Assembly: GCA_016790225.1 (NCBI GenBank) | Contig: JAEUOZ010000013.1 | Span: forward strand, 34,917 to 98,916 | Length of the DNA stretch: 64,000 nucleotides | Reading direction: 5' to 3' | DNA from: Rubrivivax sp. | Lineage (GTDB): Bacteria; Pseudomonadota; Gammaproteobacteria; Burkholderiales; Burkholderiaceae | Shown: in pieces, positions 48,396-56,256 of the stretch | Layout of the letters: each line of letters begins with the position of its first letter | Position numbering within the stretch: position 1 is the first letter of the stretch | Notes under the pieces: model-generated | Databases searched by the model: none | What the model was told of the DNA's origin: nothing | Seen by the model: the letters and a program-made list of their open reading frames with translations, nothing else | Translations under genes and position numbers: made by a program

Positions 48396-49455
48396 CGCGC
48401 ATCTCCGCATCCTGAAAGCGCGCGTCGGGCTGATCCGCCGGGCGGCGCCGGGCGGCCACGTGCTCGTAGGTCGCTCGCAGCAAGGGCGTCAGGCCCTCGC
48501 GCGCGAGGGCCGAGACGGCAAACACCGGCCCCTTCCAGCGCAGCCGGCGCACGACCTCGCGCACCCGCGCCTCGCGTTCCTGCGGCTCGATCATGTCGAT
48601 CTTGTTGAGCACCAGCCAGCGCGGCTTGGCGTGCAGCGCTGGGTCATAGAGCTTGAGTTCCTTGACGATGGCGCGCGCCTGGGCGACCACATCGACCGAC
48701 TCGTCGAAGGGCGCCAGATCGATCACGTGCCAGAGCAGTTCGGTGCGCTGCAGATGGCGCAGGAACTGATGGCCGAGCCCAGCCCCCTCCGAAGCACCTT
48801 CGATCAGGCCGGGAATGTCCGCGACCACAAAGCTCTGCTCCAGCGCGACACGCACCACGCCCAGGTTGGGGTGCAAGGTGGTGAAGGGGTAATCCGCAAT
48901 CTTCGGCCGCGCATTGGAGATGGCGGCGATCAGGGTGGACTTGCCGGCGTTGGGCATGCCCAGCAAGCCCACATCGGCCAGCACGCGCAGCTCCAGCTTC
49001 AGGTGCCGCGATTCACCCGGCCAGCCGGGTGTCTTCTGGCGCGGTGCGCGGTTGGTGCTGGTCTTGTAGTGCAGGTTGCCGAAGCCGCCGTCGCCACCCT
49101 TGGCCACCAGCACTTTCTGGCCCGGCTCCAGCAGCTCGAACAGGCGCTCGCCCGATTCAGCATCGCTGACGATCGTGCCGACCGGCATGCGCAGCACGAT
49201 GTCATCGCCGGCCGCGCCGAACTGATCGGCTCCGCGGCCGGATTCGCCGTTGCGCGCCTCGTGGCGGCGTGCGTAGCGGTAGTCGATCAGCGTGTTGAGG
49301 TTGACATCGGCAACGGCGTAGATGCTGCCGCCGCGCCCACCGTTGCCGCCGTCGGGGCCACCAAAGGGGATGAACTTCTCGCGCCGGAAGCTCATGCAGC
49401 CGGCGCCGCCATTGCCCGCGGCCACATCGATGGTGGCTTCGTCGACAAACTTCAT
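48388..49455 (-). CDS. obgE: GTPase ObgE/CgtA
   Basis: ObgE is an essential GTPase that binds the 50S subunit and links ribosome assembly to growth. The 355-residue protein has the glycine-rich Obg domain ([20 protein letters not shown], about 20-40, and [15 protein letters not shown]), and the G domain from ~160: [33 protein letters not shown], and NKIDM. The C-terminal tail is short. It sits between rpmA and proB, an ancient gene order. Confidence 0.97.
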   Translation of the reverse strand: MKFVDEATIDVAAGNGGAGCMSFRREKFIPFGGPDGGNGGRGGSIYAVADVNLNTLIDYRYARRHEARNGESGRGADQFGAAGDDIVLRMPVGTIVSDAESGERLFELLEPGQKVLVAKGGDGGFGNLHYKTSTNRAPRQKTPGWPGESRHLKLELRVLADVGLLGMPNAGKSTLIAAISNARPKIADYPFTTLHPNLGVVRVALEQSFVVADIPGLIEGASEGAGLGHQFLRHLQRTELLWHVIDLAPFDESVDVVAQARAIVKELKLYDPALHAKPRWLVLNKIDMIEPQEREARVREVVRRLRWKGPVFAVSALAREGLTPLLRATYEHVAARRRPADQPDARFQDAEMRDA

Positions 49456-49475
49456 GGAAAGACCTCACAAACGAC

Positions 49476-49498
49476 GAGCCCCGGCAGGGCCGGGGCTC
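49476..49498 (-). promoter_or_regulatory. Perfect hairpin between rpmA and obgE
   Basis: GAGCCCCGGC and GCCGGGGCTC make a perfect 10-bp stem with an AGG loop, 21-43 bp before the obgE start on the minus strand. No U-run follows, so a partial attenuator or mRNA processing/stability element between the ribosomal genes and obgE is the likely role. Confidence 0.5.
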
Positions 49499-49519
49499 TC
49501 GGTGTGCGATCGACGGGGT

Positions 49520-49777
49520 TCAGCCCGCGGTGACCGACACCGTCTGATGGTTCTGCGGGCCCTTCACGGCGAAGGACACCTGGCCGTCCACCAGCGCAAA
49601 CAGCGTGTGGTCACGGCCCATGCCGACATTGGTGCCGGCGTGAAACTTGGTGCCGCGCTGACGCACGATGATGGAACCGGCGGACACGACCTGCCCGCCG
49701 AAGACCTTCACGCCCAGCATCTTGGGCTGGGAATCACGGCCGTTGCGGGTTGAGCCGCCGCCCTTTTTCTGTGCCAT
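49520..49777 (-). CDS. rpmA: 50S ribosomal protein bL27
   Basis: bL27 reaches the peptidyl-transferase centre. The 85-residue protein starts [20 protein letters not shown] and contains [20 protein letters not shown] and [20 protein letters not shown], as in E. coli (85 aa). There is no cleavable N-terminal extension of the Firmicute type. It follows rplU by 12 bp. Confidence 0.99.
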   Translation of the reverse strand: MAQKKGGGSTRNGRDSQPKMLGVKVFGGQVVSAGSIIVRQRGTKFHAGTNVGMGRDHTLFALVDGQVSFAVKGPQNHQTVSVTAG

Positions 49778-49789
49778 GTCAGCAGCTCC

Positions 49790-50419
49790 TTACTTCTGAA
49801 CGCCGCCGACCAGCGCGTCGGTCAGCTTCTTGAACTCGTCCATCTTGCCGTCGCGCAGCAGCGCAGCCTGCTCTGGCCACGAATCGGCATTGGCCAGCCC
49901 GAAGCGGCCGCCCGAGGCCTTGAGCATGGCCATGATGTCGGCCGGCGCGGTCTCAGCCAGCTTGGCGAAGCTGGTGATGCCGTTGTCGGCCAGCACCTTG
50001 GCGATCTTCGGGCCGATGCCCTCGATCAGCTCGATGTCGTCCTTGCCCTTCTTCTGGGGCGCCAGAGAGACCGGGGCGGCGAGCGCCGCTTGCGCCGAGC
50101 CGCCCGCGCCGTCCAGGATCTGGCCGACGAACATCTCGGTGTAGCCCTGGCGGTGGCCGCCATGCTTCTGGTAGTGCTTGCGGCGCCGCATCTTGAAGAT
50201 GCGCACCTTGTCGTGCCTGCCATGCGCCACGACCGTGGCCTTCACGCTGGCACCCGCGACCCAGGGCGTGCCGATCTTGACATCCGCGCCGTTGCCCACG
50301 GCGAGAACCTGTTCGATCGTCACTTCCTGGCCCACGTCCGCAGCAATCTGTTCTATCTTGATCTTCTCGCCGGCAGCAACCTTGTATTGCTTGCCACCGG
50401 TTTTTATGACCGCGTACAT
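49790..50419 (-). CDS. rplU: 50S ribosomal protein bL21 with C-terminal helix-hairpin-helix extension
   Basis: Residues 1-102 are a complete bL21 ([40 protein letters not shown]). Normal bL21 ends there at about 103 residues; this protein runs to 209. After an alanine/glycine linker (103-127) comes a domain with [20 protein letters not shown] and [15 protein letters not shown], followed by [27 protein letters not shown] is a helix-hairpin-helix motif, a nucleic-acid or protein-binding unit. Such extensions are known on bL21 of some Alphaproteobacteria and Bacteroidetes. The frame is uninterrupted and codon use matches the core, so it is not a sequencing artefact. Confidence 0.96.
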   Translation of the reverse strand: MYAVIKTGGKQYKVAAGEKIKIEQIAADVGQEVTIEQVLAVGNGADVKIGTPWVAGASVKATVVAHGRHDKVRIFKMRRRKHYQKHGGHRQGYTEMFVGQILDGAGGSAQAALAAPVSLAPQKKGKDDIELIEGIGPKIAKVLADNGITSFAKLAETAPADIMAMLKASGGRFGLANADSWPEQAALLRDGKMDEFKKLTDALVGGVQK

Positions 50420-50578
50420 GTGTGACCTTTCAGAGAATTCTGCGTGCGCACGCCGGCTGAAACCGGCAAGCCGCCCTGCACCGAAGGCGCCCGCGCCATG
50501 AGCGGCGCAGGCATTCGGCCCGCAGCCCAGCGCTGGCGCCCAAGCAAGGCAGGCGCAGCACGCAAAGCGAAGCTTTCG

Positions 50579-50587
50579 AGTATAGCA
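50579..50587 (-). promoter_or_regulatory. Extended -10 promoter for rplU operon
   Basis: On the minus strand TGCTATACT gives an extended -10 (TG-N-TATACT), about 160 bp upstream of rplU. It is a plausible promoter of rplU-rpmA-obgE-proB. No -35 consensus is needed for this type and none was found. Confidence 0.55.
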
Positions 50588-50649
50588 CGCAAGAACGTGG
50601 CGCCGGCGGGTGCCCACGGGCTTGTCAGCAGGGCATCGAAGGGTCTTCC

Positions 50650-50655
50650 TATAAT
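50650..50655 (+). promoter_or_regulatory. -10 element before ispB
   Basis: A consensus TATAAT lies 23 bp before the TTG start of ispB. The nearest TTGTCA (50622-50627) is 22 bp away, too far for a standard -35. Confidence 0.5.
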
Positions 50656-50678
50656 CTGAGCGACTGCCGGTTCTTATC

Positions 50679-51662
50679 TTGTCGACTTCGGCCCCCACCA
50701 CCCTGCGCGACTCCAGTTTCATCGACACCGCGATGGATCGGGTGGATGCGGTCATCCGTGAGCGCCTGGCTTCCCGCGTGGCGCTGATCGACCAGATCTC
50801 CCACTACATCGTCAACGCCGGCGGCAAGCGCATCCGTCCGCGGCTGCTGCTGCTGTTCTCGGAAGCCTTCGGCTTTGAAGGCCCGGCCCGCTACGAGCTG
50901 GCGGCGGCTGTGGAGTTCATCCACACGGCCACCTTGCTGCACGACGACGTGGTCGACGAGTCCTCGCTGCGGCGCGGGCGCTCGACGGCCAATGCCATCT
51001 TCGGCAACGCCGCCAGCGTGCTGGTGGGCGACTTTCTCTATTCGCGCGCCTTCCAGATGATGGTCTCGGCGCAGGATCTGCGCGTGCTCTCGGTGCTGGC
51101 CGACGCAACCAACACCATCGCCGAAGGCGAGGTCCTGCAGTTGATGAACATGCACGATCCTGACCTGGCGGTGGACGAGTACCTTCGGGTGATCCGCTTC
51201 AAGACGGCCAAGCTCTTCGAGGCCAGTGCGCGGCTGGGCGCCATCCTCGGGGGCGCGGAATCGTCCCTGGAGGAAGCTTGCGCCGACTACGGTCGCTCGT
51301 TGGGGACAGGCTTCCAGCTGGTGGACGATCTGCTGGACTACGACGGCAACGCCGAGCAGCTGGGCAAGAACGTGGGCGACGATCTGCGCGAGGGCAAGCC
51401 CACACTGCCCTTGCTCGTGGCCATGGCACGCGGCACGGAGGCCGAGCGCGCCTTGCTGCGCCATGCGATCGAGCGGGGAGAGATCGAACGCCTGTCCGAC
51501 ATCCTGCAGATCGTGCGCCGCACCGGCGCACTGGATGCCACGCGTCAGGCCGCCGAGGTCGAGGCGGACAAGGCGCGTCGCAGCGTGCAGTCCCTGCCCC
51601 AGGGGGCCGCCCGCGAGGCCCTGCTAGAATTGTGTGATCGATCGATCCGGCGCTCGTTCTGA
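50679..51662 (+). CDS. ispB: Octaprenyl diphosphate synthase
   Basis: IspB makes the polyprenyl chain of ubiquinone. The 327-residue trans-prenyltransferase has [16 protein letters not shown], the first aspartate-rich motif [31 protein letters not shown], and the second motif [13 protein letters not shown] with [17 protein letters not shown]. The start is a TTG giving [14 protein letters not shown]; the next in-frame ATG would remove 18 residues. It is divergent from rplU, as in E. coli. tRNA-Pro follows 47 bp after the stop. Confidence 0.96.
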   Translation: MSTSAPTTLRDSSFIDTAMDRVDAVIRERLASRVALIDQISHYIVNAGGKRIRPRLLLLFSEAFGFEGPARYELAAAVEFIHTATLLHDDVVDESSLRRGRSTANAIFGNAASVLVGDFLYSRAFQMMVSAQDLRVLSVLADATNTIAEGEVLQLMNMHDPDLAVDEYLRVIRFKTAKLFEASARLGAILGGAESSLEEACADYGRSLGTGFQLVDDLLDYDGNAEQLGKNVGDDLREGKPTLPLLVAMARGTEAERALLRHAIERGEIERLSDILQIVRRTGALDATRQAAEVEADKARRSVQSLPQGAAREALLELCDRSIRRSF

Positions 51663-51709
51663 GCCGTCGTCGCATCGTCTGGTTCGTGGCGCATTTGCCC
51701 GACCAGCAT

Positions 51710-51786
51710 CGGGGTGTAGCTTAGCCTGGTAGAGCGCTACGTTCGGGACGTAGAGGCCGGAGGTTCGAATCCTCTCACCCCGACCA
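51710..51786 (+). tRNA. tRNA-Pro (anticodon CGG)
   Basis: The 77-base cloverleaf has acceptor CGGGGTG/CACCCCG with encoded ACCA, D arm AGCC-type with GTAGC, anticodon stem CTACG/CGTAG and loop TTCGGGA with anticodon CGG, and T arm GGAGG-TTCGAAT-CCTCT. All stems are paired, so this copy is functional. Its 3' half is repeated at 56257-56298 with changes, and it forms the left edge of the inserted region. Confidence 0.96.
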
Positions 51787-51881
51787 ACGGCACCGTGATG
51801 GTTGCAAGTTGATGCAAGTCGTGCAGCCGATGCATCGGGCCCGCTCCCGGACCGTTAGCGCACGCATGCCACCACCTGACA
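51740..51881 (+). repeat. Left copy of the tRNA-Pro/pilB-start direct repeat (attL-like)
   Basis: Bases 51740-51833 run from the tRNA-Pro anticodon stem into its downstream flank. They match 56257-56350 over 94 bp with four mismatches. A second block, 51852-51881, matches 56442-56471 over 30 bp with one mismatch and includes ATGCCACCACCTGACA, the start of pilB, here followed by unrelated sequence. So this copy has an intact tRNA and a truncated pilB start. Confidence 0.9.
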
Positions 51882-52086
51882 GAGCCGGCCGCATAAATCT
51901 GAACGCGGCGTAAGGTGGAAAAGCTGCGCCGCTGGGCGAGGATAGAGCCCGAGGCGAAGGAGCAGGAAGCATGAGCCCCGGCAGCGTGTTGACTGCGCCC
52001 AGCGCGGCGAAGGCCTGCCGGCTGCCTCGGCTGCCAGGCTGCGTTCGCTGGAGGGAATCTCATGCTGCTGCTGCAACTGGCGCCAC

Positions 52087-52175
52087 AGCAATTTCAAACG
52101 CCCCCCCAAAGCCCAGCGACCAGACCGAGGTCCGCCAGGACGGGACGTCAGCGCCCGTGAGATCGTGGCAGCGGT
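52087..52175 (+). repeat. Intra-island direct repeat, copy 1
   Basis: This 89-bp unit starting AGCAATTTC and ending GTGGCAGCGGT matches 52563-52650 at about 90% identity, including a C-run of seven (six in copy 2). It lies in a gene-free stretch (51787-52242) before the small membrane protein gene. It may belong to a dispersed intergenic repeat family. Confidence 0.8.
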
Positions 52176-52242
52176 CCCTTGAAAGCGGGTGTACTTTGCG
52201 CAAGACTCGCACACCGGCGGCCGCTGCCGTCAGGAGATGGTC

Positions 52243-52500
52243 ATGACGGCTCCGATTCTGTTGTTCCTGTTGCTGGGCGCCTGTTTTGGCGTGCTCACCG
52301 CGACGAGGCGCCACCTCTTCAGCGAGGGTGTCACCGCGCAGGCGGAGGAGGATGTCCGTGAAGAGCGGCGCCAGCGCGCCCTGTGGGTGCTGCTGTGCAC
52401 GGTGCTCTGGCCGCTGATGCTGCTGACCGGGCTGCACTCGTGGTGGCTGATGGCGCGGCGCCGTGCCCGCGCACGCCAGCGCCCGCGCGACCAAGGCTGA
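52243..52500 (+). CDS. Small hypothetical membrane protein in the island
   Basis: This 85-residue protein starts MTAPILLFLLLGACFGVLTA with AGGAG six bases upstream of the ATG. Two membrane segments (about residues 3-20 and 46-68) flank a charged middle part (AEEDVREERRQRALW), and the C-terminus is arginine-rich. An earlier ATG (52237) lies too close to the ribosome site. No family was recognised. The gene is enclosed by the two copies of the 88-bp repeat. Confidence 0.55.
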   Translation: MTAPILLFLLLGACFGVLTATRRHLFSEGVTAQAEEDVREERRQRALWVLLCTVLWPLMLLTGLHSWWLMARRRARARQRPRDQG

Positions 52501-52562
52501 CGGCGCTGCCCGGTGCCGCGCTGCCGGGGCCCGGTTTCAGCCCTTGGAGGGCAGCGGGGCAT

Positions 52563-52650
52563 AGCAATTTCAAGCGCCCCCCAAAGCCCAGCGACCAGAC
52601 CGAGGCCCGCCAGGACGGGACGTCTGCGGCAGTGAGATCGTGGCAGCGGT
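52563..52650 (+). repeat. Intra-island direct repeat, copy 2
   Basis: This is the second copy of the unit at 52087-52175. It lies 62 bp after the small membrane protein gene and ends about 48 bp before the metal-binding pseudogene, so both copies sit immediately upstream of a gene, perhaps supplying a promoter or marking recombination points. Confidence 0.8.
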
Positions 52651-52697
52651 GCCCATTCGGATTGTCTTGCCGCTCCCCCAAGGTCTCGGTCCATCGC

Positions 52698-52933
52698 ATG
52701 GTCTGTTCGTTCTGTGCGCAGAACATCGAAAAGCGCCTGACCTCCATGCCCGAGACCGGGCCGCTGTCCATCGACCTTTCGCAGAAGGTCGTGCCCATCG
52801 GAAGGCCTGCCAGAACCTCAACATGGATGGCGTGCGTCACGAGATCCGCGAAGCGGGCTTTGATGTGACCCCGGTGGCGATGGTCAGCCAGAGCGTGGCG
52901 GCCGTTCGCGACAGCTACCAGAAGAAGCGCTGA
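52698..52933 (+). pseudogene. Frameshifted heavy-metal-binding (HMA-like) domain gene
   Basis: One frame gives MVCSFCAQNIEKRLTSMPET and on to DLSQKVVPI. A second frame, shifted near 52796-52812, continues QNLNMDGVRHEIREAGFDVT to the stop at 52933. Together they read as one HMA-type domain: a CxxC pair (CSFC), the alternating strand pattern, and the REAGFDVT ending. A single indel therefore appears to break the gene. The stop overlaps the next ATG (TGATG), so the original pair was coupled. A sequencing error is the alternative. Confidence 0.6.
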
Positions 52934-53319
52934 TGTCGCAGGCTGCGCCGGTCAGCTCTGGTGGCTGGACAGGTGCCTGGCTCTCGCTGCTGGCCAGCAG
53001 TTCCACGCTGGTGTGCTGCGCGCTGCCCGCCTTGCTCGTCACGCTGGGCGCCGGGGCTGAGCTGTCGTCACTCGTCTTCGCCATCCCGCAGCTGGTGTGG
53101 ATCAGACAACACAGAGACGCCGTCTTCCTCGCCGCCATGGCGACGCTCTCGGTGAGCACCTGGCTGCAATGGCGCAACCGCAACGCGCCTTGCCCCATCG
53201 ACCCGGCCCGGCGCATGGCCTGCGTGCGCACGCGCAGGTGGTCAGCCCGATTGCAGGCGGTGTCGTGGGGCGTGCTGGCGATCGGCGGATTTTTCGCGTT
53301 CTTGCTGCCGCTGATCTGA
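52933..53319 (+). CDS. Putative MerT-like metal transport membrane protein
   Basis: This 128-residue membrane protein has about three helices. The first contains a vicinal cysteine pair (STLVCCALPALLVTLGAGAE), a feature of MerT/MerC-type mercury transporters, and a short cysteine-bearing loop (APCPIDPARRMAC) follows the second helix. It starts within the stop codon of the HMA-like gene, which would supply the metal-binding partner. The substrate ion is not known, and MerT proteins proper differ in length and helix order, so the assignment is tentative. Confidence 0.55.
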   Translation: MSQAAPVSSGGWTGAWLSLLASSSTLVCCALPALLVTLGAGAELSSLVFAIPQLVWIRQHRDAVFLAAMATLSVSTWLQWRNRNAPCPIDPARRMACVRTRRWSARLQAVSWGVLAIGGFFAFLLPLI

Positions 53320-53326
53320 GCGCCGA

Positions 53327-55672
53327 TCAGTTCTCCAGACGCAGGTCGTCGAAGAACAGCCGCGTGCTGGGCGAGGGATCGAACTTCTGGATGCTCAGCC
53401 GCCGCAGCACCGCCGGGCTGCCGACCTGGCCCCGCGGCAGCGCCACTTCAGTCCACACCCTTGAAGGCACGCTGAACTGGGCGTTCAAGGTCGGCTCCGG
53501 GCCATCATCGGGGTGCGCCAGCACGCGCAGCACCGTGGAAGTGGCTGCATCGTTGTAGACCCAGAAGCGGATGACCGAAGCATCGGTCAAGGCCAGCGGG
53601 CCCGCGCTGCGCCATAGAGACAAGCCGCCCCAGGGGCCGATGTCCGCCCGGATGGAGCGGGCGCCCGAGCGCACGGGGCTGGTATTGGCGAAGTTGCGCT
53701 GCGCATTCCAGGACCAGTCCTGCCAGCCGGCAGCCAGGCTGTCGGCATACATCCCCACCTGCGGCGTCGCACCCGTGGCCGTGGCGCTGGCCATGGAGCG
53801 GGCAAGCAGGGCGATGTAGGCCGCCTGGTAGTAGATGGCGGGCTCGGAGATTTCGTAGGACGCCTGGGTGTGGTCGTTCCAGTCCTTGTAGGCTTTCTGC
53901 GGCGGCTGGTTGCTGATGCCACGCACCGGGCCGGAATAAAACCTGTTTGGCCCGCCCGTCAAGAAGCCTGGCGCAGGCCCGAAAGCCGAGGTCTTGGCGT
54001 TGTCCCAGACGCTGCCATCACTGAACCAGGAATGGAAGATCTCGTTGATGGACGACTCTGCACCAAACGCGGACATGTTCGACAGCATCACCAGCCCCAG
54101 CGGATTGGCGCCATGCAGCCAGTGCAGGTGCTGGTCAGCCACTTCCTGGTACAGCGCGGCCTGGGCGGGGTTCAGCCGGTAGCTGGGAAAGTCGATGTTC
54201 ATCAGGCCGACGTTGGCCTTGATCATCGTGCTGCCCCAGTGGTACTGGTCATCCGGCATGTACGCGCGGTAGAGATCGGCTTCAGCGATGTGATCATTCA
54301 GGGACATGACGCCGTTCTGGCCAGCCTTGCCTGAACGGATGGCCTGGGCCACCGGGTCACTGGCCGGGCGCATGCGCGCGTAGCGCAGCAAGGCCTGCTG
54401 CAGCGGCACGTTGTACGGGCCCCACCAATACACGCTGATGGGCTCGACGCTGGCGTAGCGAGCGGCCACGAAATCCCGGAATTCGGTATTGCCGGTGAGC
54501 TCGAACAGGTGGATGGCAGCGATGAGCGCGCTGCCAATCTGCTCGGCCACGGTGTGGTCGGCGTCGCCGGCCTTGACCTCCATGGTGTCGCAGTTGGTCT
54601 GAAAGCCGCTGCTGAAATTGGCCGTCAGGGATTTGGCGCGGTTCCAGGCCCCCAGGGCGCGTGTGAGCAGGTCTTCGGCGTATGCCCGCTGGCTGGGAAT
54701 GGCACGGAAGACGCCCGCGGCCGAGGCCATCATGGCGGCGCCTGACAGCGTGGCCGAGGTGCACTCCGGCACGTAGTAGCGCGGCCGCGCATCGCGGCTC
54801 AAGGGCGTGACGAGCTCATAGTCGAGCACGCCCACCTTCAGGAAGAAGCCTTGCGTGCCCGTGGCGTTCTGCATGCGCTTGAGGAATTCGAGCTCCCACT
54901 TCAGCTCGTCCAGCAAGTCCGGCAGGCCATTCCCGCTTTCCGGGATGCCGTTGGCGTCTCCGAAGGCTGCCGGGTTGCTGCGCCAGGCGTCCAGCAATTG
55001 CAGGACCGCATTGCGCGCGAAGGTGGTGTACTTGTTGGTGTCGCCCGCATCCATCCAGCCGCCGCTCAAGTCGCGCGCCGTCGCCAGGTTGCCCTTGGCG
55101 AAGACGCTGGTGGCCTGGCGGTCCTGCCGCGCGCCCTCGAAAGCCGCAGCGTCCGTCCAGCCTGCCTGCGCAAACGGCAGCACCTTGGGCGTATTCAGGC
55201 GCTGGTAGTAGAAGGTGCGCAGCGCCTGGCGAAGCACCGGCTGGTAGACCGTGGTGCCGATCTGGAAAGCGCCGGAGCTGACATTGTTCAGGCTGTCGTG
55301 GATGTAGTAGGTGCCCGCCGTCCTGAGTGCTGAGAAGTCGAAGACCCAGCCGCGGTCACCCGACTGTGCGTGCACAGCCCCGCCGCGCCAGGCACGCAGG
55401 GTGCCGCTGAAGACGAGGGCGTTGTCCGCCCAGCGCCGCACCTGATACTGGTTGGGGCCTGTACCCGGGTTGAAGGAAAGCCCGCCGTTGTTGCCTGTCA
55501 CAGGGTCGGCCACGATGGCCAGCTTCTTCATGCGCGGCAGGTAGCCGAACTGGTCGACGTGGATGTGCGGTGTCAGTGCCGTGGGCGCGGCCTGGGCGGG
55601 CGAGAAGTGCAAGGAACCCACCAGGGCCAACCCCAGGATGGCTGCGGGAATGCGGCTGCGCCACGCTGACAT
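53327..55672 (-). CDS. Glycoside hydrolase family 9 protein (endoglucanase-like)
   Basis: This 781-residue secreted enzyme probably cuts cellulose or related beta-1,4-glucans. It has a signal peptide (about residues 1-28), an N-terminal Ig-like CelD domain (HIHVDQFGYLPRMKKLAIVA to ~140), and the (alpha/alpha)6 GH9 catalytic domain with GGWMDAGDTNKYTTF (D208 and D211 as base) and SEPAIYYQAAYIALL near residue 625 (acid Glu). A C-terminal beta-domain (from ~655, MYADSLAAGWQDWSWNAQRN onward) looks like a carbohydrate-binding module. AGGAG lies six bases before the ATG. It is the largest intact gene of the tRNA-Pro island; its stop is eight bases from the MerT-like gene. Confidence 0.85.
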   Translation of the reverse strand: MSAWRSRIPAAILGLALVGSLHFSPAQAAPTALTPHIHVDQFGYLPRMKKLAIVADPVTGNNGGLSFNPGTGPNQYQVRRWADNALVFSGTLRAWRGGAVHAQSGDRGWVFDFSALRTAGTYYIHDSLNNVSSGAFQIGTTVYQPVLRQALRTFYYQRLNTPKVLPFAQAGWTDAAAFEGARQDRQATSVFAKGNLATARDLSGGWMDAGDTNKYTTFARNAVLQLLDAWRSNPAAFGDANGIPESGNGLPDLLDELKWELEFLKRMQNATGTQGFFLKVGVLDYELVTPLSRDARPRYYVPECTSATLSGAAMMASAAGVFRAIPSQRAYAEDLLTRALGAWNRAKSLTANFSSGFQTNCDTMEVKAGDADHTVAEQIGSALIAAIHLFELTGNTEFRDFVAARYASVEPISVYWWGPYNVPLQQALLRYARMRPASDPVAQAIRSGKAGQNGVMSLNDHIAEADLYRAYMPDDQYHWGSTMIKANVGLMNIDFPSYRLNPAQAALYQEVADQHLHWLHGANPLGLVMLSNMSAFGAESSINEIFHSWFSDGSVWDNAKTSAFGPAPGFLTGGPNRFYSGPVRGISNQPPQKAYKDWNDHTQASYEISEPAIYYQAAYIALLARSMASATATGATPQVGMYADSLAAGWQDWSWNAQRNFANTSPVRSGARSIRADIGPWGGLSLWRSAGPLALTDASVIRFWVYNDAATSTVLRVLAHPDDGPEPTLNAQFSVPSRVWTEVALPRGQVGSPAVLRRLSIQKFDPSPSTRLFFDDLRLEN

Positions 55673-55849
55673 GAACTGCTCCTGATATCCGGGGAAGCCG
55701 GTGCGCCACCCATTTCTTCAAAGCTTAGCGGTGGAAAGTGACCCCTCACATGGCGAACTCACCCGATGGGTAAGCGCATGTATCAGGGGTTGCCGGCGAG
55801 CGCTGCGGCCACAGACGCGGCCAACACCGACGCGGCCAAGGACGACACG

Positions 55850-55951
55850 ATGACGGCGCCCCCCTTCGTACCGCAGATGCGCCGGCACCAGAACTGGCTG
55901 GCCCGCGAGCGGGGCCTGCACTTTGGCAGCTACGACGCGCTGTGGCGATGA
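55850..55951 (+). pseudogene. N-terminal fragment of an acetoacetyl-CoA synthetase gene
   Basis: The frame reads MTAPPFVPQMRRHQNWLARE and on through RGLHFGSYDALWR, then stops. This resembles the first ~33 residues of acetoacetate-CoA ligase, which in relatives continue with a Trp-Ser-Val stretch; here the next codon is TGA and the following codons still encode SVT before similarity ends. The remainder of a ~650-residue enzyme is missing. It is a 5' gene remnant that abuts a transposase fragment. Confidence 0.6.
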
Positions 55952-56159
55952 TCAGTCACCGAGCAGGCTGATGCCGTCGATATCGGCGCACACCGCCTGG
56001 CGAACCCGGTCCTCGCGCGGCATCGCTCCACGCAGCGTCAGCACCTTCTGCCCTGCACGGGGCCCGAAGGCGATGCGGTCAGTGAAGGCCGCCGCCTGCA
56101 GCCGCCGCAGCGTGCGCGCCTCCTCGGCGTCGGCATCCGAACGGAACCTGTGTCCGACA
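55952..56159 (-). pseudogene. Fragment of an IS91-like transposase gene
   Basis: The minus-strand frame reads TDRIAFGPRAGQKVLTLRGA and on to VCADIDGISLLGD before a stop. The GPRAGQKVLTL stretch followed by a cysteine/asparagine-rich turn and GFSL-like sequence matches the C-terminal third of IS91-type transposases found in many proteobacteria. Upstream residues (about 60) are compatible; downstream the conserved YITRP part is missing. It directly adjoins the acetoacetyl-CoA synthetase fragment. Confidence 0.6.
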
Positions 56160-56256
56160 CGGGAAATGCTCGAACCGTTCGAGAAAGCTGATGCTAAGCT
56201 CTTGATCTTGAAGGGAGCGCTTCCACGCTCTCGGAGGCTTGTGGTCGTGTGGCTGT

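Larger units (their letters stand above)
51834..56256. mobile_element. Island-like insertion between tRNA-Pro and pilB
   Basis: The segment lies between direct repeats of the tRNA-Pro 3' half and pilB start. It interrupts an otherwise housekeeping region and carries accessory or broken genes: a small membrane protein, a metal-binding pseudogene with a MerT-like gene, a GH9 enzyme, an acetoacetyl-CoA synthetase fragment and an IS91-like transposase fragment. This fits integration at a tRNA 3' end or a duplication event around it. No integrase, no intact transposase and no clear excision site was found, so it is a fixed or decayed element. Confidence 0.6.

Noticed and set aside
51971..52246. 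A 91-codon frame at the left of the island
   Set aside because: It runs through the 88-bp repeat, has no ribosome-binding site, and its translation has no domain or hydrophobic pattern.
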